Notes: generated by a model not told the origin, from the letters alone. A stretch of DNA of 64,000 nucleotides from Pseudomonas sp. BGI-2 (GCF_004310295.1 NZ_SISB01000007.1:105204-169203), one strand, 5' to 3'; positions 36,310 through 46,029 are shown, numbered from the stretch's first letter. Program-made: numbers and translations.

Positions 36310-37733
36310 AACGACAGTAACCCGCTGTACAACCCGTACGCCGCTAGCCCCGCGCCGCTGAGGACGCAGGTGAAAATGCCTTTCTCGATATGAGTAAACA
36401 GGGGTTTCCCTTGTTCGTGTTTGGCCTTGGCAAACAAGATAACCCCCGGCGCGTACAACAGCGCCGACAGCAGCAAGTACTTCACCCCTCCCGCATACAA
36501 CAACCACACCGCGTAACCCAGGGCGATGCCGCCGATCATCAAGTCCTTGGTCCGTTCGGCCGACGCGTGCTCGTAGGTTTCGCCGCGTCCGCTCAACAGC
36601 ACCGCGTACGCTGCCGACCACAGATACGGCACCAGAATCATCGACGACGCGAGGTAGATCAGGCTGGTGTACGTCCCGGCGGAAAACAGCGTGATCAACA
36701 GGAAAATCTGGATCATCACGTTGGTCAGCCACAACGCATTGACCGGCACTTGGTTGGCGTTTTCCTTGGTCAGGAAGGCTGGCATAGTTTTGTCTTTGGC
36801 CGTGGCGAAGAGGATTTCAGCGCAGAGCAGCGCCCAGGACAACAACGCACCGAGCAGCGAAATCGCCAGGCCGATGCTGATCAGCAACGCGCCCCAAGGG
36901 CCGACGATGTGCTCCAGCACCGCCGCCAGCGACGGGTTCTGCAAGGTGGCCAATTCGGGCTGGCTCATGATCCCCAGGGACAACACGTTCACCAGCACCA
37001 GCAAGGCCAACACGCCGAGAAAACCGATGACCGTCGCCCGACCGACGTCCGAGCGTTTCGCCGCTCGCGCCGAGTACACACTGGCGCCTTCAATGCCGAT
37101 GAACACGAATACGGTGACCAGCATCATGTTGCGCACCTGGTCCATAACGCCGCCAAAATTCGGGTTGCTACGGCCCCAGATGTCACGGGTGAAGATGTCT
37201 GCCTTGAAGCCCACTGCGGCGATCACGATGAACATGATCAGCGGCACGATCTTGGCCACGGTGGTCAGCTGGTTGATGAAGGTCGCCTCCTTGATCCCGC
37301 GCATCACCAGAAAATGCACGGCCCACAGCAGCACCGAGGCGCAGCCGATGGCGATCGGCGTGTTGCCCTGGCCGAACACCGGAAAGAAATAACCGAGGGT
37401 GCTGAACAGCAACACGAAATAACCGACGTTGCCCAGCCAGGCGCTGATCCAGTAGCCCCAGGCCGATGAGAATCCCATGTAATCGCCGAACCCGGCCTTG
37501 GCGTAGGCGTACACCCCGGAGTCCAGTTCAGGTTTGCGATTGGCCAGGGTCTGGAACACGAAGGCCAGGGTCAGCATGCCCACAGCGGTGATCGCCCAAC
37601 CAATCAAGATCGCCCCGGCATCGGCACGCGCTGCCATGTTTTGCGGCAAGGAAAAAATCCCGCCGCCGATCATCGATCCCACCACCAGAGCAATCAGCGC
37701 ACTCAGGTGAAGTTTTTGCGTCGGTTGCGACAT
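36306..37733 (-). CDS. ArcD-like arginine/ornithine antiporter, second copy
   Basis: APC-superfamily membrane transporter of 475 residues with about 12-13 helices. The N-terminal consensus VGSMIGGGIFSLPQNMAA is shared with the divergent paralogue at 38163-39590, which has exactly the same length and most of the same residues. It is probably a basic amino acid antiporter; which substrate it prefers is unknown. alkA is translationally coupled behind it. The pair forms an inverted duplication. Confidence 0.88.
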   Translation of the reverse strand: MSQPTQKLHLSALIALVVGSMIGGGIFSLPQNMAARADAGAILIGWAITAVGMLTLAFVFQTLANRKPELDSGVYAYAKAGFGDYMGFSSAWGYWISAWLGNVGYFVLLFSTLGYFFPVFGQGNTPIAIGCASVLLWAVHFLVMRGIKEATFINQLTTVAKIVPLIMFIVIAAVGFKADIFTRDIWGRSNPNFGGVMDQVRNMMLVTVFVFIGIEGASVYSARAAKRSDVGRATVIGFLGVLALLVLVNVLSLGIMSQPELATLQNPSLAAVLEHIVGPWGALLISIGLAISLLGALLSWALLCAEILFATAKDKTMPAFLTKENANQVPVNALWLTNVMIQIFLLITLFSAGTYTSLIYLASSMILVPYLWSAAYAVLLSGRGETYEHASAERTKDLMIGGIALGYAVWLLYAGGVKYLLLSALLYAPGVILFAKAKHEQGKPLFTHIEKGIFTCVLSGAGLAAYGLYSGLLSL

Positions 37734-38162
37734 CCTGCATCCCCTTTTTCACCGCATCGCCACAGATGGATAACTTTAACTAAATGGATAACGGGTTATT
37801 CCGTCTATTAAATAACGGCGAATAGCGTCTTTTATTTGTAGCCGATGATTCTATGGCAATCGGTGTATAACAGTTTTGTATGTCAGTCCTGATAAATCAA
37901 TTCTGTACTGAAAACAGATGGCGAAAATTTGCGAAAACCTGAAAACGGACTAGCTTAAAAACCCCATGCACTATGCGTTATGCCTGCTTGATCTGGCCGA
38001 GGCCTCTGGACAGGGCTTTTCCGGCGATACCGTTATGCCCGGGAAAGATTCATAAGTCTTTCATTAACAATGGAATGTGCCTATGCACTGATCTAAGTCA
38101 GCTGATTGAATAGCTAACAGAATTAATCTGTTGTCTCTCTTCTCCTGCATTGGAGTCATGCA
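37734..38162. other. Divergent promoter region between the two ArcD genes
   Basis: 429 bases, AT-rich compared with its surroundings, with no coding potential that I accept. It should hold promoters for both antiporters. The only motif I recognise is an ANR-like box near the arcD side (38088-38101). Confidence 0.6.
38088..38101. promoter_or_regulatory. Candidate ANR box upstream of arcDABC
   Basis: CTGATCTAAGTCAG matches TTGAT-N4-ATCAA at 7 of 10 defined positions and is 61 bases before the arcD start. In Pseudomonas the arginine deiminase operon is induced by low oxygen through ANR. The match is imperfect. Confidence 0.55.
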
Positions 38163-39590
38163 ATGTCTGAATCCCCCGAAAAACTAAAGCTGGGCGCACT
38201 GGTTGCGTTGGTTGTCGGCTCAATGATTGGTGGCGGGATTTTTTCCCTGCCGCAGAATATGGCCGCCAGTGCCGACGTCGGTGCCGTGCTGATCGGTTGG
38301 GCCATTACCGCCGTCGGCATGCTGACCCTGGCTTTCGTCTTCCAGACACTCGCTAACCGAAAACCTGACCTGGACGGCGGTGTCTACGCCTACGCCAAGG
38401 CCGGGTTCGGCGACTACATGGGTTTCTCGTCCGCCTGGGGTTACTGGATCAGTGCCTGGCTGGGCAACGTCGGTTACTTCGTGTTGCTGTTCAGCACCCT
38501 CGGCTACTTCTTTCCGATCTTCGGCGAAGGCAACACCGTGGCTGCCGTTATTGGTGCATCGGTGCTGCTCTGGGGTGTGCACTTCCTCGTGCTGCGGGGG
38601 ATCAAGGAAGCGGCGTTCATCAACCTGGTGACCACCGTCGCCAAGATCGTGCCGCTGGTGCTGTTTGTGCTGATCGCGATTTTTGCGTTCAAACTGGACA
38701 TCTTCACCGCTGACATCTGGGGTGTGAAAAACCCGGGCCTGGGCAGCGTGATGAACCAGGTGCGCAACATGATGCTGGTCACCGTCTGGGTGTTCATCGG
38801 CATCGAAGGCGCGAGCATCTTCTCGGCCCGCGCAGAAAAACGCAGCGACGTGGGTAAGGCCACGGTGATCGGTTTCATCACCGTTCTGCTGTTCCTGGTG
38901 CTGGTGAATGTGCTGTCGCTGGGCATCATGACCCAACCGGAACTGGCCAAATTGCAGAACCCGTCGATGGCGGCGGTGCTGGAACACGTGGTCGGTCACT
39001 GGGGCGCGGTGCTGATCAGCGTCGGCCTGATCATTTCCCTGCTCGGCGCGTTGCTGTCGTGGGTGTTGCTGTGTGCGGAGATCATGTTTGCCGCCGCCAA
39101 GGACCACACCATGCCGGCCTTCCTGCGCAAGGAGAACGCCAACCATGTGCCGGTCAACGCCTTGTGGCTGACCAACGCGATGGTGCAGCTGTTCCTGATC
39201 ATCACCCTGTTTTCGGCCAGCACTTATCTGTCGCTGATCTACCTCGCCACCTCGATGATTCTGGTGCCGTACCTGTGGTCAGCGGCTTACGCCCTGCTGT
39301 TGGCGGTGCGCGGCGAAAGCTATGAAAACGCAGCGGCCGAACGCAGCAAAGACCTGTTCATCGGCGCCGTCGCGTTGATTTACGCGATCTGGCTGATCTA
39401 TGCCGGCGGCATCAAATACCTGCTGCTCTCTGCCCTGCTCTATGCCCCCGGCGCGATCCTGTTCGCCAAGGCCAAGCTTGAAGTCAACAAACCGGTTTTC
39501 ACCAACGTCGAGAAGCTGATTTTCGCCGCAGTCGTCGCGGGCGCCCTGGTGGCGGCTTACGGACTGTATGACGGCTTCCTGACCCTGTAA
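38163..39590 (+). CDS. arcD: Arginine/ornithine antiporter ArcD
   Basis: Inner-membrane exchanger of 475 residues, APC superfamily, bringing in arginine for ornithine. About 12-13 hydrophobic helices start with VGSMIGGGIFSLPQ. It heads arcDABC, with arcA 36 bases downstream, which is why this copy and not the divergent one is called arcD. Expression is expected under oxygen limitation (ANR) and with arginine. Confidence 0.94.
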   Translation: MSESPEKLKLGALVALVVGSMIGGGIFSLPQNMAASADVGAVLIGWAITAVGMLTLAFVFQTLANRKPDLDGGVYAYAKAGFGDYMGFSSAWGYWISAWLGNVGYFVLLFSTLGYFFPIFGEGNTVAAVIGASVLLWGVHFLVLRGIKEAAFINLVTTVAKIVPLVLFVLIAIFAFKLDIFTADIWGVKNPGLGSVMNQVRNMMLVTVWVFIGIEGASIFSARAEKRSDVGKATVIGFITVLLFLVLVNVLSLGIMTQPELAKLQNPSMAAVLEHVVGHWGAVLISVGLIISLLGALLSWVLLCAEIMFAAAKDHTMPAFLRKENANHVPVNALWLTNAMVQLFLIITLFSASTYLSLIYLATSMILVPYLWSAAYALLLAVRGESYENAAAERSKDLFIGAVALIYAIWLIYAGGIKYLLLSALLYAPGAILFAKAKLEVNKPVFTNVEKLIFAAVVAGALVAAYGLYDGFLTL

Positions 39591-39626
39591 CACACGACTT
39601 GTTTTGTCATCTGGAGGATCACAGTA

Positions 39627-40883
39627 ATGTCCACGGAAAAAGTTAAGTACGGCGTACATTCCGAAGCCGGCAAACTGCGCAAAGTCTTGGTTTGCTCCCC
39701 CGGCCTGGCCCATCAGCGGCTGACCCCGAACAACTGCGACGAACTGCTTTTCGACGATGTGCTATGGGTCGCCCAAGCCAAGCGTGACCATTTCGATTTC
39801 GTCACCAAAATGCGCGAACGCGGGATCGACGTGCTGGAAATGCACAACCTGCTGACCGACATCGTCGCCATCCCCGAAGCGCTCGACTGGATTCTGGACC
39901 GCAAGGTCACCGCCAACTCGGTCGGCCTCGGTCTGATTAACGAAGTGGGTTCGTGGTTGCGCAGCCTGGAGCCGCGCCATATCGCCGAGTTCCTGATTGG
40001 CGGCGTTTCCGCTGACGACTTGCCGGACAGCTTCGGCGGCAAGACCATTCAGATGTTCCGCGACTTCCTCGGCCACTCCAGCTTCATTCTGCCGCCGCTG
40101 CCCAACACCCAGTTCACCCGCGACACCACTTGCTGGATCTACGGTGGCGTGACGCTGAACCCGATGTACTGGCCGGCGCGCCGCCAGGAAACCCTGCTGG
40201 CCACTGCCATTTATAAATTCCACCCACAGTTCACCAACGCCGACTTCGAAATCTGGTACGGCGACCCGGACCAGGAACACGGCAGCTCCACCCTTGAAGG
40301 CGGCGACGTGATGCCGATCGGCAACGGTGTGGTGTTGATCGGCATGGGCGAACGCTCATCCCGCCAAGCCATCGGCCAACTGGCGGTGAACCTGTTCAAG
40401 AACAAAGCTGTCGAGAAAGTCATCGTCGCCGGCCTGCCGAAATCCCGCGCGGCGATGCACCTGGACACGGTGTTCAGCTTCTGCGACCGAGACCTGGTCA
40501 CGATCTTCCCGGAAGTGGTGAACCAGATCGTCGCCTTCACCCTGCGCCCTGATGAAGGCAAGCCGGGCGGCATCGACATTCGCCGCGAAGAAACCAGCTT
40601 CCTCGACACCGTGGCCAAAGCCCTCAATCTCAAGGCGCTGCGCGTGGTGGAAACCGGCGGCAACAGCTTCGCCGCCGAGCGCGAGCAATGGGACGACGGC
40701 AACAACGTGGTGGCCGTGGAGCCGGGGGTGGTGATCGGTTATGACCGCAACACCTACACCAACACCCTGCTGCGCAAGGCCGGTATCGAAGTCATCACCA
40801 TCAGCGCCGGAGAACTGGGGCGCGGCCGTGGCGGCGGCCATTGCATGACCTGCCCGATCATTCGCGACCCTATCGACTATTAA
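39627..40883 (+). CDS. arcA: Arginine deiminase
   Basis: Hydrolyses arginine to citrulline and ammonia. It has 418 residues, and the nucleophile Cys406 in [10 protein letters not shown] falls at the same number as in the P. aeruginosa enzyme. [12 protein letters not shown] and the LEGGDV segment hold further active-site residues. GGAGGA precedes the ATG at 39627. Confidence 0.97.
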   Translation: MSTEKVKYGVHSEAGKLRKVLVCSPGLAHQRLTPNNCDELLFDDVLWVAQAKRDHFDFVTKMRERGIDVLEMHNLLTDIVAIPEALDWILDRKVTANSVGLGLINEVGSWLRSLEPRHIAEFLIGGVSADDLPDSFGGKTIQMFRDFLGHSSFILPPLPNTQFTRDTTCWIYGGVTLNPMYWPARRQETLLATAIYKFHPQFTNADFEIWYGDPDQEHGSSTLEGGDVMPIGNGVVLIGMGERSSRQAIGQLAVNLFKNKAVEKVIVAGLPKSRAAMHLDTVFSFCDRDLVTIFPEVVNQIVAFTLRPDEGKPGGIDIRREETSFLDTVAKALNLKALRVVETGGNSFAAEREQWDDGNNVVAVEPGVVIGYDRNTYTNTLLRKAGIEVITISAGELGRGRGGGHCMTCPIIRDPIDY

Positions 40884-40953
40884 TTCTTATGCCCTGCTTC
40901 GCGCTCATAAAGCGTGAAGCAGGCGGATAACCGAAACCAAAGGAGATCCAATC

Positions 40954-41964
40954 ATGGCTTTCAATATGCGCAACCGCAGCCTGCTCTCGCTGATGCACCA
41001 CACGACTCGCGAGCTGAATTACCTGCTGGACCTGTCCCGCGACCTCAAGCGCGCCAAATACACCGGCACCGAGCGTCCGCACCTGAAAGGCAAAAACATC
41101 GCGCTGATCTTCGAAAAAACCTCGACTCGCACCCGTTGCGCCTTCGAAGTCGCGGCCCATGACCAGGGCGCCCACGTCACCTACATCGACCCGGTGTCAT
41201 CGCAGATCGGACACAAGGAAAGCATGAAAGACACCGCCCGCGTGCTGGGGCGGATGTTCGACGCCATCGAGTACAGGGGCTTTGAACAGGAAATCGTCGA
41301 GGAGCTGGCCAAGTTCGCCGGTGTGCCGGTGTTCAACGGTTTGACCGCTGAATTCCACCCGACGCAAATGATCGCCGACACCCTGACCATGCGTGAGCAC
41401 AGCGACAAGCCGCTGCACGACATCAGCTACGCCTACCTCGGCGACGCGCGCTACAACATGGGCAACTCGCTGCTGATGATCGGCGCCAAACTCGGCATGG
41501 ACGTGCGCATCGCCGCACCCAAAGCTTTGTGGCCGCACGCTGATTTCATCGCTCAGTGCAAAGCCTTCGCCGAAGAAAGTGGCGCGCGCATCACCATCAC
41601 CGAAGACCCGAAAGAAGCGGTCAAGGGCGTGGACTTCATCCACACCGACATCTGGGTGTCGATGGGTGAGCCGGTGGAAGCGTGGGACGAGCGCATCGAG
41701 CAGTTGCTGCCGTACCAGGTCAACGCCGACATGATGAAAGCCTCTGGCAATCCACGCGTGAAGTTCATGCACTGCCTGCCGGCGTTCCACAACAGCGAAA
41801 CCAAGGTCGGCAAAGACATCGCCGCACGCTACCCGAACCTGGCCAACGGCGTCGAGGTGACTGAAGAAGTCTTCGAATCGCCGGCCAACATCGCCTTCGA
41901 GCAAGCGGAAAACCGCATGCACACCATCAAGGCGATCCTGGTGTCGGCGTTGGCGGATATCTAA
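40954..41964 (+). CDS. arcB: Catabolic ornithine carbamoyltransferase
   Basis: Phosphorolyses citrulline to ornithine and carbamoyl phosphate. It has 336 residues, with the carbamoyl-phosphate motif STRTR at 57-61, FHPTQ, and MHCLPAFH near 272-279. Its place between arcA and arcC marks it as the catabolic enzyme rather than ArgF. AAGGAG precedes the ATG. Confidence 0.97.
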   Translation: MAFNMRNRSLLSLMHHTTRELNYLLDLSRDLKRAKYTGTERPHLKGKNIALIFEKTSTRTRCAFEVAAHDQGAHVTYIDPVSSQIGHKESMKDTARVLGRMFDAIEYRGFEQEIVEELAKFAGVPVFNGLTAEFHPTQMIADTLTMREHSDKPLHDISYAYLGDARYNMGNSLLMIGAKLGMDVRIAAPKALWPHADFIAQCKAFAEESGARITITEDPKEAVKGVDFIHTDIWVSMGEPVEAWDERIEQLLPYQVNADMMKASGNPRVKFMHCLPAFHNSETKVGKDIAARYPNLANGVEVTEEVFESPANIAFEQAENRMHTIKAILVSALADI

Positions 41965-42000
41965 GGCCCGACTTCGCTCCTGCTGACGAAACACGGTCAA

Positions 42001-42090
42001 TGTGGGAGCGGGCTTGCTCGCGAAAGTGGTGTAACAGGCAACATTGATATCGACTGACACACCGCTTTCGCGAGCAAGCCCGCTCCCACA
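42001..42090. repeat. REPIN inside the arc operon, between arcB and arcC
   Basis: GTGGGAGCGGGCTTGCTCGC arms are perfectly inverted, about 45 bases apart. A structured element in this position could reduce arcC expression relative to arcAB. Confidence 0.9.
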
Positions 42091-42155
42091 CTTGATCCAG
42101 TTTCGACAGGGAGGCCGAGTCGCTCGCAATTTCTCTGCTTTAGAAGGACTGCATT

Positions 42156-43085
42156 ATGCGTATCGTCGTTGCTCTGGGCGGTAACGCCCTGCTCCGCCGT
42201 GGTGAACCCATGACTGCGGACAATCAACGCGCCAACATCCGGATCGCCACCGAACAGATCGCCAAGATTTATGCCGGCAATGAACTGGTGATCGCTCACG
42301 GCAATGGTCCGCAGGTTGGCCTGTTGTCGCTGCAAGCCGCCGCCTACACCTCGGTTTCACCTTATCCGCTGGATGTGCTCGGTGCCGAAACCGAAGGCAT
42401 GATCGGCTACATCATTGAACAGGAACTGGGCAATCTGCTCGACTTCGAAGTGCCCTTCGCGACCCTGCTGACCCAGGTTGAAGTCGACGCCAACGACCCG
42501 GCCTTCCAGAACCCCACCAAACCCATCGGCCCGGTCTACGCCAAGGCCGAAGCGGAAAAACTCGCCGCCGAGAAAGGCTGGGCGATTGCTCCGGACGGCG
42601 ACAAATACCGTCGCGTGGTGGCCAGTCCAAGACCGAAACGTATCTTTGAAATCCGTCCGATCAAGTGGCTGCTGGAAAAAGGCAGCATCGTGATTTGTGC
42701 GGGCGGCGGTGGCATTCCGACCATGTACGGTGCCCACGGCAAGCTGCAAGGTGTGGAAGCGGTGATCGACAAGGACCTTTGCTCGGCGCTGCTGGCCGAA
42801 CAGCTTGAAAGCGATCTGCTGGTGATCGCCACCGACGTCAACGCAGCGTTCATCGATTACGGCAAACCGACCCAGACAGCCATCGCCCAGGCCCACCCCG
42901 ACGACATGGAAAAACTCGGCTTTGCGGCCGGCTCCATGGGACCGAAAGTCCAGGCCGCCTGCGAGTTCGCCCGCCATACTGGAAAAACCGCGGTGATCGG
43001 TTCACTCTCGGACATCGAAGCGATCGTCCAGGGCACGGCCGGCACCCGCATCAGCACGGCGACACCTGGCATAACTTACTGGTAA
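42156..43085 (+). CDS. arcC: Carbamate kinase
   Basis: Transfers phosphate from carbamoyl phosphate to ADP, the ATP-yielding step of the arginine deiminase pathway. It has 309 residues, with [17 protein letters not shown] at the N-terminus, [11 protein letters not shown], and [15 protein letters not shown] lies upstream of the ATG. Confidence 0.97.
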   Translation: MRIVVALGGNALLRRGEPMTADNQRANIRIATEQIAKIYAGNELVIAHGNGPQVGLLSLQAAAYTSVSPYPLDVLGAETEGMIGYIIEQELGNLLDFEVPFATLLTQVEVDANDPAFQNPTKPIGPVYAKAEAEKLAAEKGWAIAPDGDKYRRVVASPRPKRIFEIRPIKWLLEKGSIVICAGGGGIPTMYGAHGKLQGVEAVIDKDLCSALLAEQLESDLLVIATDVNAAFIDYGKPTQTAIAQAHPDDMEKLGFAAGSMGPKVQAACEFARHTGKTAVIGSLSDIEAIVQGTAGTRISTATPGITYW

Positions 43086-43097
43086 GGAGAAACGTCA

Positions 43098-43460
43098 ATG
43101 GCAACGTTTGAGCCCGGTCACTTGCACATCGAGCGCCACGCGCTGACCCCGGATGATGTCAACTACAACGTGCACCTCGACTATGAGGTCAGCAAGAACG
43201 ACAAAGGGGAAAAAGGCATCCAGTTCACCATGCATGGCAGCATTCAGGGCAAGGACATGTCAGAGCCCTTCTTCCTGCCCAAGGAGGAGGCCTACAACTT
43301 CGCCAACAACGTGACAAAGATCGCCGAGAAGTACGGAATCCCGAAGACACATAGCCAGATCGGCTCGATTCACAAGCATTACGATTTAATGTTTGAAGAC
43401 ATCCGGAAGCAGTTGGATATGAAATCCGGGGACCCGATAAACCTCGAGAACTTCGAGTAA
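43098..43460 (+). CDS. Uncharacterised 120-residue protein after arcC (DUF5064-like)
   Basis: Small, soluble, charged protein with no signal peptide or membrane helix. It resembles the Pseudomonas-restricted family called DUF5064, but I am not certain. It starts 12 bases after arcC with AAGGAG upstream, so it is very likely co-transcribed with arcDABC and may act in arginine or anaerobic metabolism. No catalytic motif is visible. Confidence 0.7.
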   Translation: MATFEPGHLHIERHALTPDDVNYNVHLDYEVSKNDKGEKGIQFTMHGSIQGKDMSEPFFLPKEEAYNFANNVTKIAEKYGIPKTHSQIGSIHKHYDLMFEDIRKQLDMKSGDPINLENFE

Positions 43461-43487
43461 CTCTATTCCCTGGATGAACGCTGTACC

Positions 43488-43582
43488 TGTGGGAGCGAGC
43501 CTGCTCGCGATGGCGGAGTATCAGTCGACATTGATGGTGACTGATACTCCGCCATCGCCGGCAAGCCGGTCTCGCTCCTACA
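43488..43582. repeat. REPIN with a mixed right arm, between the arc operon and gcsR
   Basis: The left arm is TGTGGGAGCGAGCCTGCTC; the right arm ends CCGGTCTCGCTCCTACA, closer to the GTAGGAG type. The arms also extend inward (GCGGAGTATCAGTC and its complement), so the hairpin is long. Confidence 0.85.
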
Positions 43583-43683
43583 TTGAGTTCGGTGTCGTCC
43601 TGAAGACCTGCGCAGGATTTCACCATTCGCCCGCCCCAAGGCATACTTGCCACCCTCCGCACGTCAGATTAAAAAACCGCCCC

Positions 43684-45192
43684 ATGCGTATCCACGTCAG
43701 CTTCATCGACCGCGTCGGCATTACCCAGGAAGTCCTGGCCCTGCTCGGTGGGCGTAATCTCAATCTGGATGCGGTGGAAATGGTCCCGCCCAACGTTTAC
43801 ATCGATGCCCCGACCCTGAGCCCGGAAGTGCTCGAAGAGCTGCGGGACGCGTTGCTCAGCGTGCGTGGCGTGCAAGCGATGACGGTGGTCGACATCCTTC
43901 CCGGGCAACGTCGGCACTTGCAGCTCGATGCGCTGCTCGCCGCCATGACCGACCCGGTGCTGGCCCTGGACAGCGACGGCAAGGTGTTGCTGGCCAACCC
44001 GGCGTTGATCGCTTTGTATGGTCGTGAACCGGCCGGTGAAAGCGTCGCCGACCTGTTTGCCGACCCGGCGTTGCTCGGCGCACTGCTGGAACACGGCTTT
44101 CGCCTGCCGCTGCGCGAGATCACCGTCAACGGCCAGACCCTGCTGCTGGACGCCACCCCGATCACCGACGCTGGCGCCCTGCTGACCCTGTATCAACCGA
44201 ACCGCATCGGCGAACGCCTCTCGGCGCTGCACCACGACCATGCCGAAGGGTTCGACGCGCTGCTGGGCGAGTCCCCGGCGATTCGTACGCTCAAGGCACG
44301 CGCACAGCGTGTGGCGGCACTGGATGCACCGTTGTTGATCCAGGGCGAAACCGGCACTGGCAAAGAGCTGGTGGCGCGGGCCTGCCACGCCATCAGCGCC
44401 CGACACAGTTCACCGTTCCTGGCACTGAATTGCGCGGCATTGCCGGAGAACCTCGCCGAAAGCGAACTGTTCGGCTACGCCCCCGGCGCCTTCACCGGCG
44501 CACAACGGGGCGGAAAACCAGGGCTGATGGAACTGGCGAACCAGGGCACGGTATTTCTCGACGAGATCGGCGAGATGTCGCCGTACTTGCAGGCGAAGTT
44601 GCTGAGGTTTCTCAACGACGGCAGCTTCCGTCGGGTCGGTGGTGATCGCGAAGTGAAGGTCAACGTACGGATCCTCAGCGCGACTCACCGCAATCTGGAA
44701 AAAATGGTCAGCGAAGGTTCGTTCCGCGAAGACTTGTTCTATCGCCTCAACGTCCTGAATGTCGAAGTTCCGCCCCTGCGCGAACGCGGCCAGGACATCC
44801 TGCTGCTGGCCCGCTATTTCATGCAGCAGGCCTGCGCGCAGATCCAGCGCCCGGTCTGTCGCCTGGCGCCGGGCACTTATCCTGCGCTGCTGGGTAACCG
44901 CTGGCCGGGCAACGTGCGGCAATTGCAGAACGTGATCTTCCGCGCGGCGGCGATCTGCGAAAGCAGCCTGGTCGACATCGGCGACCTCGACATCGCCGGC
45001 ACTTCCGTGGCGCGCCAGAGTGACAGCGATGTCGACAGCCTGGAGCAGGCGATGGAAGAGTTCGAAAAGACTTTGCTGGAAAAACTCTACGTCAGCTACC
45101 CCTCGACACGGCAACTGGCCAGTCGATTGCAAACCTCCCACACAGCGATTGCCCATCGGTTGCGCAAGTACGGCATTCCCAACAAGCCCTGA
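43684..45192 (+). CDS. gcsR: GcsR, TyrR-like sigma-54 activator of glycine cleavage genes
   Basis: Enhancer-binding protein of 502 residues. ACT domain at about 1-75 (MRIHVSFIDRVGITQEVLALL), PAS-like region at about 80-185, and an AAA+ domain at about 200-430 with Walker A GETGTGKE, the sigma-54-contacting ESELFGYAPGAFTGA and Walker B VFLDEIGEMS. The C-terminal TyrR-type helix-turn-helix reads STRQLASRLQTSHTAIAHRLRKYG. In P. aeruginosa GcsR activates the glycine cleavage operon in response to glycine. That operon follows here with matching sites, which supports the name. Confidence 0.92.
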   Translation: MRIHVSFIDRVGITQEVLALLGGRNLNLDAVEMVPPNVYIDAPTLSPEVLEELRDALLSVRGVQAMTVVDILPGQRRHLQLDALLAAMTDPVLALDSDGKVLLANPALIALYGREPAGESVADLFADPALLGALLEHGFRLPLREITVNGQTLLLDATPITDAGALLTLYQPNRIGERLSALHHDHAEGFDALLGESPAIRTLKARAQRVAALDAPLLIQGETGTGKELVARACHAISARHSSPFLALNCAALPENLAESELFGYAPGAFTGAQRGGKPGLMELANQGTVFLDEIGEMSPYLQAKLLRFLNDGSFRRVGGDREVKVNVRILSATHRNLEKMVSEGSFREDLFYRLNVLNVEVPPLRERGQDILLLARYFMQQACAQIQRPVCRLAPGTYPALLGNRWPGNVRQLQNVIFRAAAICESSLVDIGDLDIAGTSVARQSDSDVDSLEQAMEEFEKTLLEKLYVSYPSTRQLASRLQTSHTAIAHRLRKYGIPNKP

Positions 45193-45217
45193 AATCGCCC
45201 AAACACACCGTGACCCC

Positions 45218-45308
45218 TGTGGGAGCCAGCCTGCTTGCGATTGCGGTGTGGCAGGCAAAAAAGATGTCGACTGACAGAACCTAATCGCCAGCAGTGCTGG
45301 CTCCCACA
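45218..45308. repeat. REPIN, GTGGGAGCCAGCCTGCTTGC variant
   Basis: Arms are related to the GTGGGAG class, with a diverged centre. It lies just after gcsR. Confidence 0.8.
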
Positions 45309-45353
45309 GTTTTTGTATCCGGCTTGAAAACCTGCTTAAAAACGACCTCCATC

Positions 45354-45371
45354 TGTACTGAAAGCGCTACA
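45354..45371. promoter_or_regulatory. GcsR-like binding site 1
   Basis: TGTACTG-AAAG-CGCTACA, a 7-N4-7 inverted element like the GcsR sites of P. aeruginosa (TGTAACG-N4-CGTTCCG, from memory). Confidence 0.6.
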
Positions 45372-45372
45372 G

Positions 45373-45390
45373 CGGAACGATATCGATACA
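45373..45390. promoter_or_regulatory. GcsR-like binding site 2
   Basis: CGGAACG-ATAT-CGATACA; its complement TGTATCG-ATAT-CGTTCCG differs from the reported consensus at one base. It begins 2 bases after site 1. Confidence 0.7.
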
Positions 45391-45453
45391 CCCTCTCCTG
45401 ATCACCGCTGTGCAAGGCTTTGATCCACCTACGCTTTTTTCTTCGCTTTCAGG

Positions 45454-45471
45454 TGTAGCGATTTCGCTACA
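45454..45471. promoter_or_regulatory. GcsR-like binding site 3
   Basis: TGTAGCG-ATTT-CGCTACA is a perfect 7-base inverted repeat with a 4-base centre, 64 bases before the sigma-54 promoter. Confidence 0.7.
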
Positions 45472-45534
45472 CCCACAGAATCCCCCTCTTCAGAAATACA
45501 CCTCAATCCATTGATTTATAAAGAATAAATTACA

Positions 45535-45550
45535 TTGGCCGCGATCTTGC
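45535..45550 (+). promoter_or_regulatory. Sigma-54 promoter of the gcv operon
   Basis: TTGGCCGCGATCTTGC has the invariant GG (45537-45538) and GC (45549-45550) exactly 10 bases apart. It lies 85 bases before gcvH and downstream of the three activator sites. Confidence 0.8.
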
Positions 45551-45634
45551 TTAGTAGCCACCTATAAAGCAGGGCTTTAGCCCAAGCATTCAATCGCGTC
45601 CACCAGACGAGTCTGGCCCCCCTTAGGAGTTTCC

Positions 45635-46018
45635 ATGAGCGAGTTGCGTTTTACTGAAGATCACGAATGGCTGCGCACTGAAGCTGACGGCAGCGTCACT
45701 GTCGGCATCACTGCTTTCGCACAGAACGCTCTGGGCGACGTGGTTTTCGTACAACTGCCTGAGCTGCAGTCCTACGATAAAGGCGCTGAAGCCGCCACCG
45801 TGGAATCGGTAAAAGCCGCCAGCGGCGTGTACATGCCACTCGACGGTGAAGTGTTGGAAGTAAACCCGGCGCTCGACAGCAGCCCTGAACTGGTCAACGA
45901 AGACCCGATGGGCGAAGGCTGGTTCTTCCGCTTCCAGCCAAGCGACACCTCGGCTGTCGCCAAACTGCTGGATCAGGACGCCTACGACCGTCTGATCAAA
46001 GCCAACGCAGAAGCCTGA
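45635..46018 (+). CDS. gcvH: Glycine cleavage system H protein
   Basis: Lipoyl carrier of 127 residues that shuttles the aminomethyl group. The lipoylated Lys is Lys60 in [21 protein letters not shown] at the N-terminus is typical. AGGAG precedes the ATG. It is the first gene of gcvH-gcvP-sdaA-gcvT under the sigma-54 promoter. Confidence 0.96.
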   Translation: MSELRFTEDHEWLRTEADGSVTVGITAFAQNALGDVVFVQLPELQSYDKGAEAATVESVKAASGVYMPLDGEVLEVNPALDSSPELVNEDPMGEGWFFRFQPSDTSAVAKLLDQDAYDRLIKANAEA

Positions 46019-46029
46019 GGAGCGCTGAC

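Noticed and set aside
36310..36732. N-terminal extension of alkA through the antiporter gene
   Set aside because: The extension is antiparallel-frame reading of the antiporter's own strand in another frame, with no AlkA similarity; the family N-terminus begins at VRLLLAYQPPYDW.
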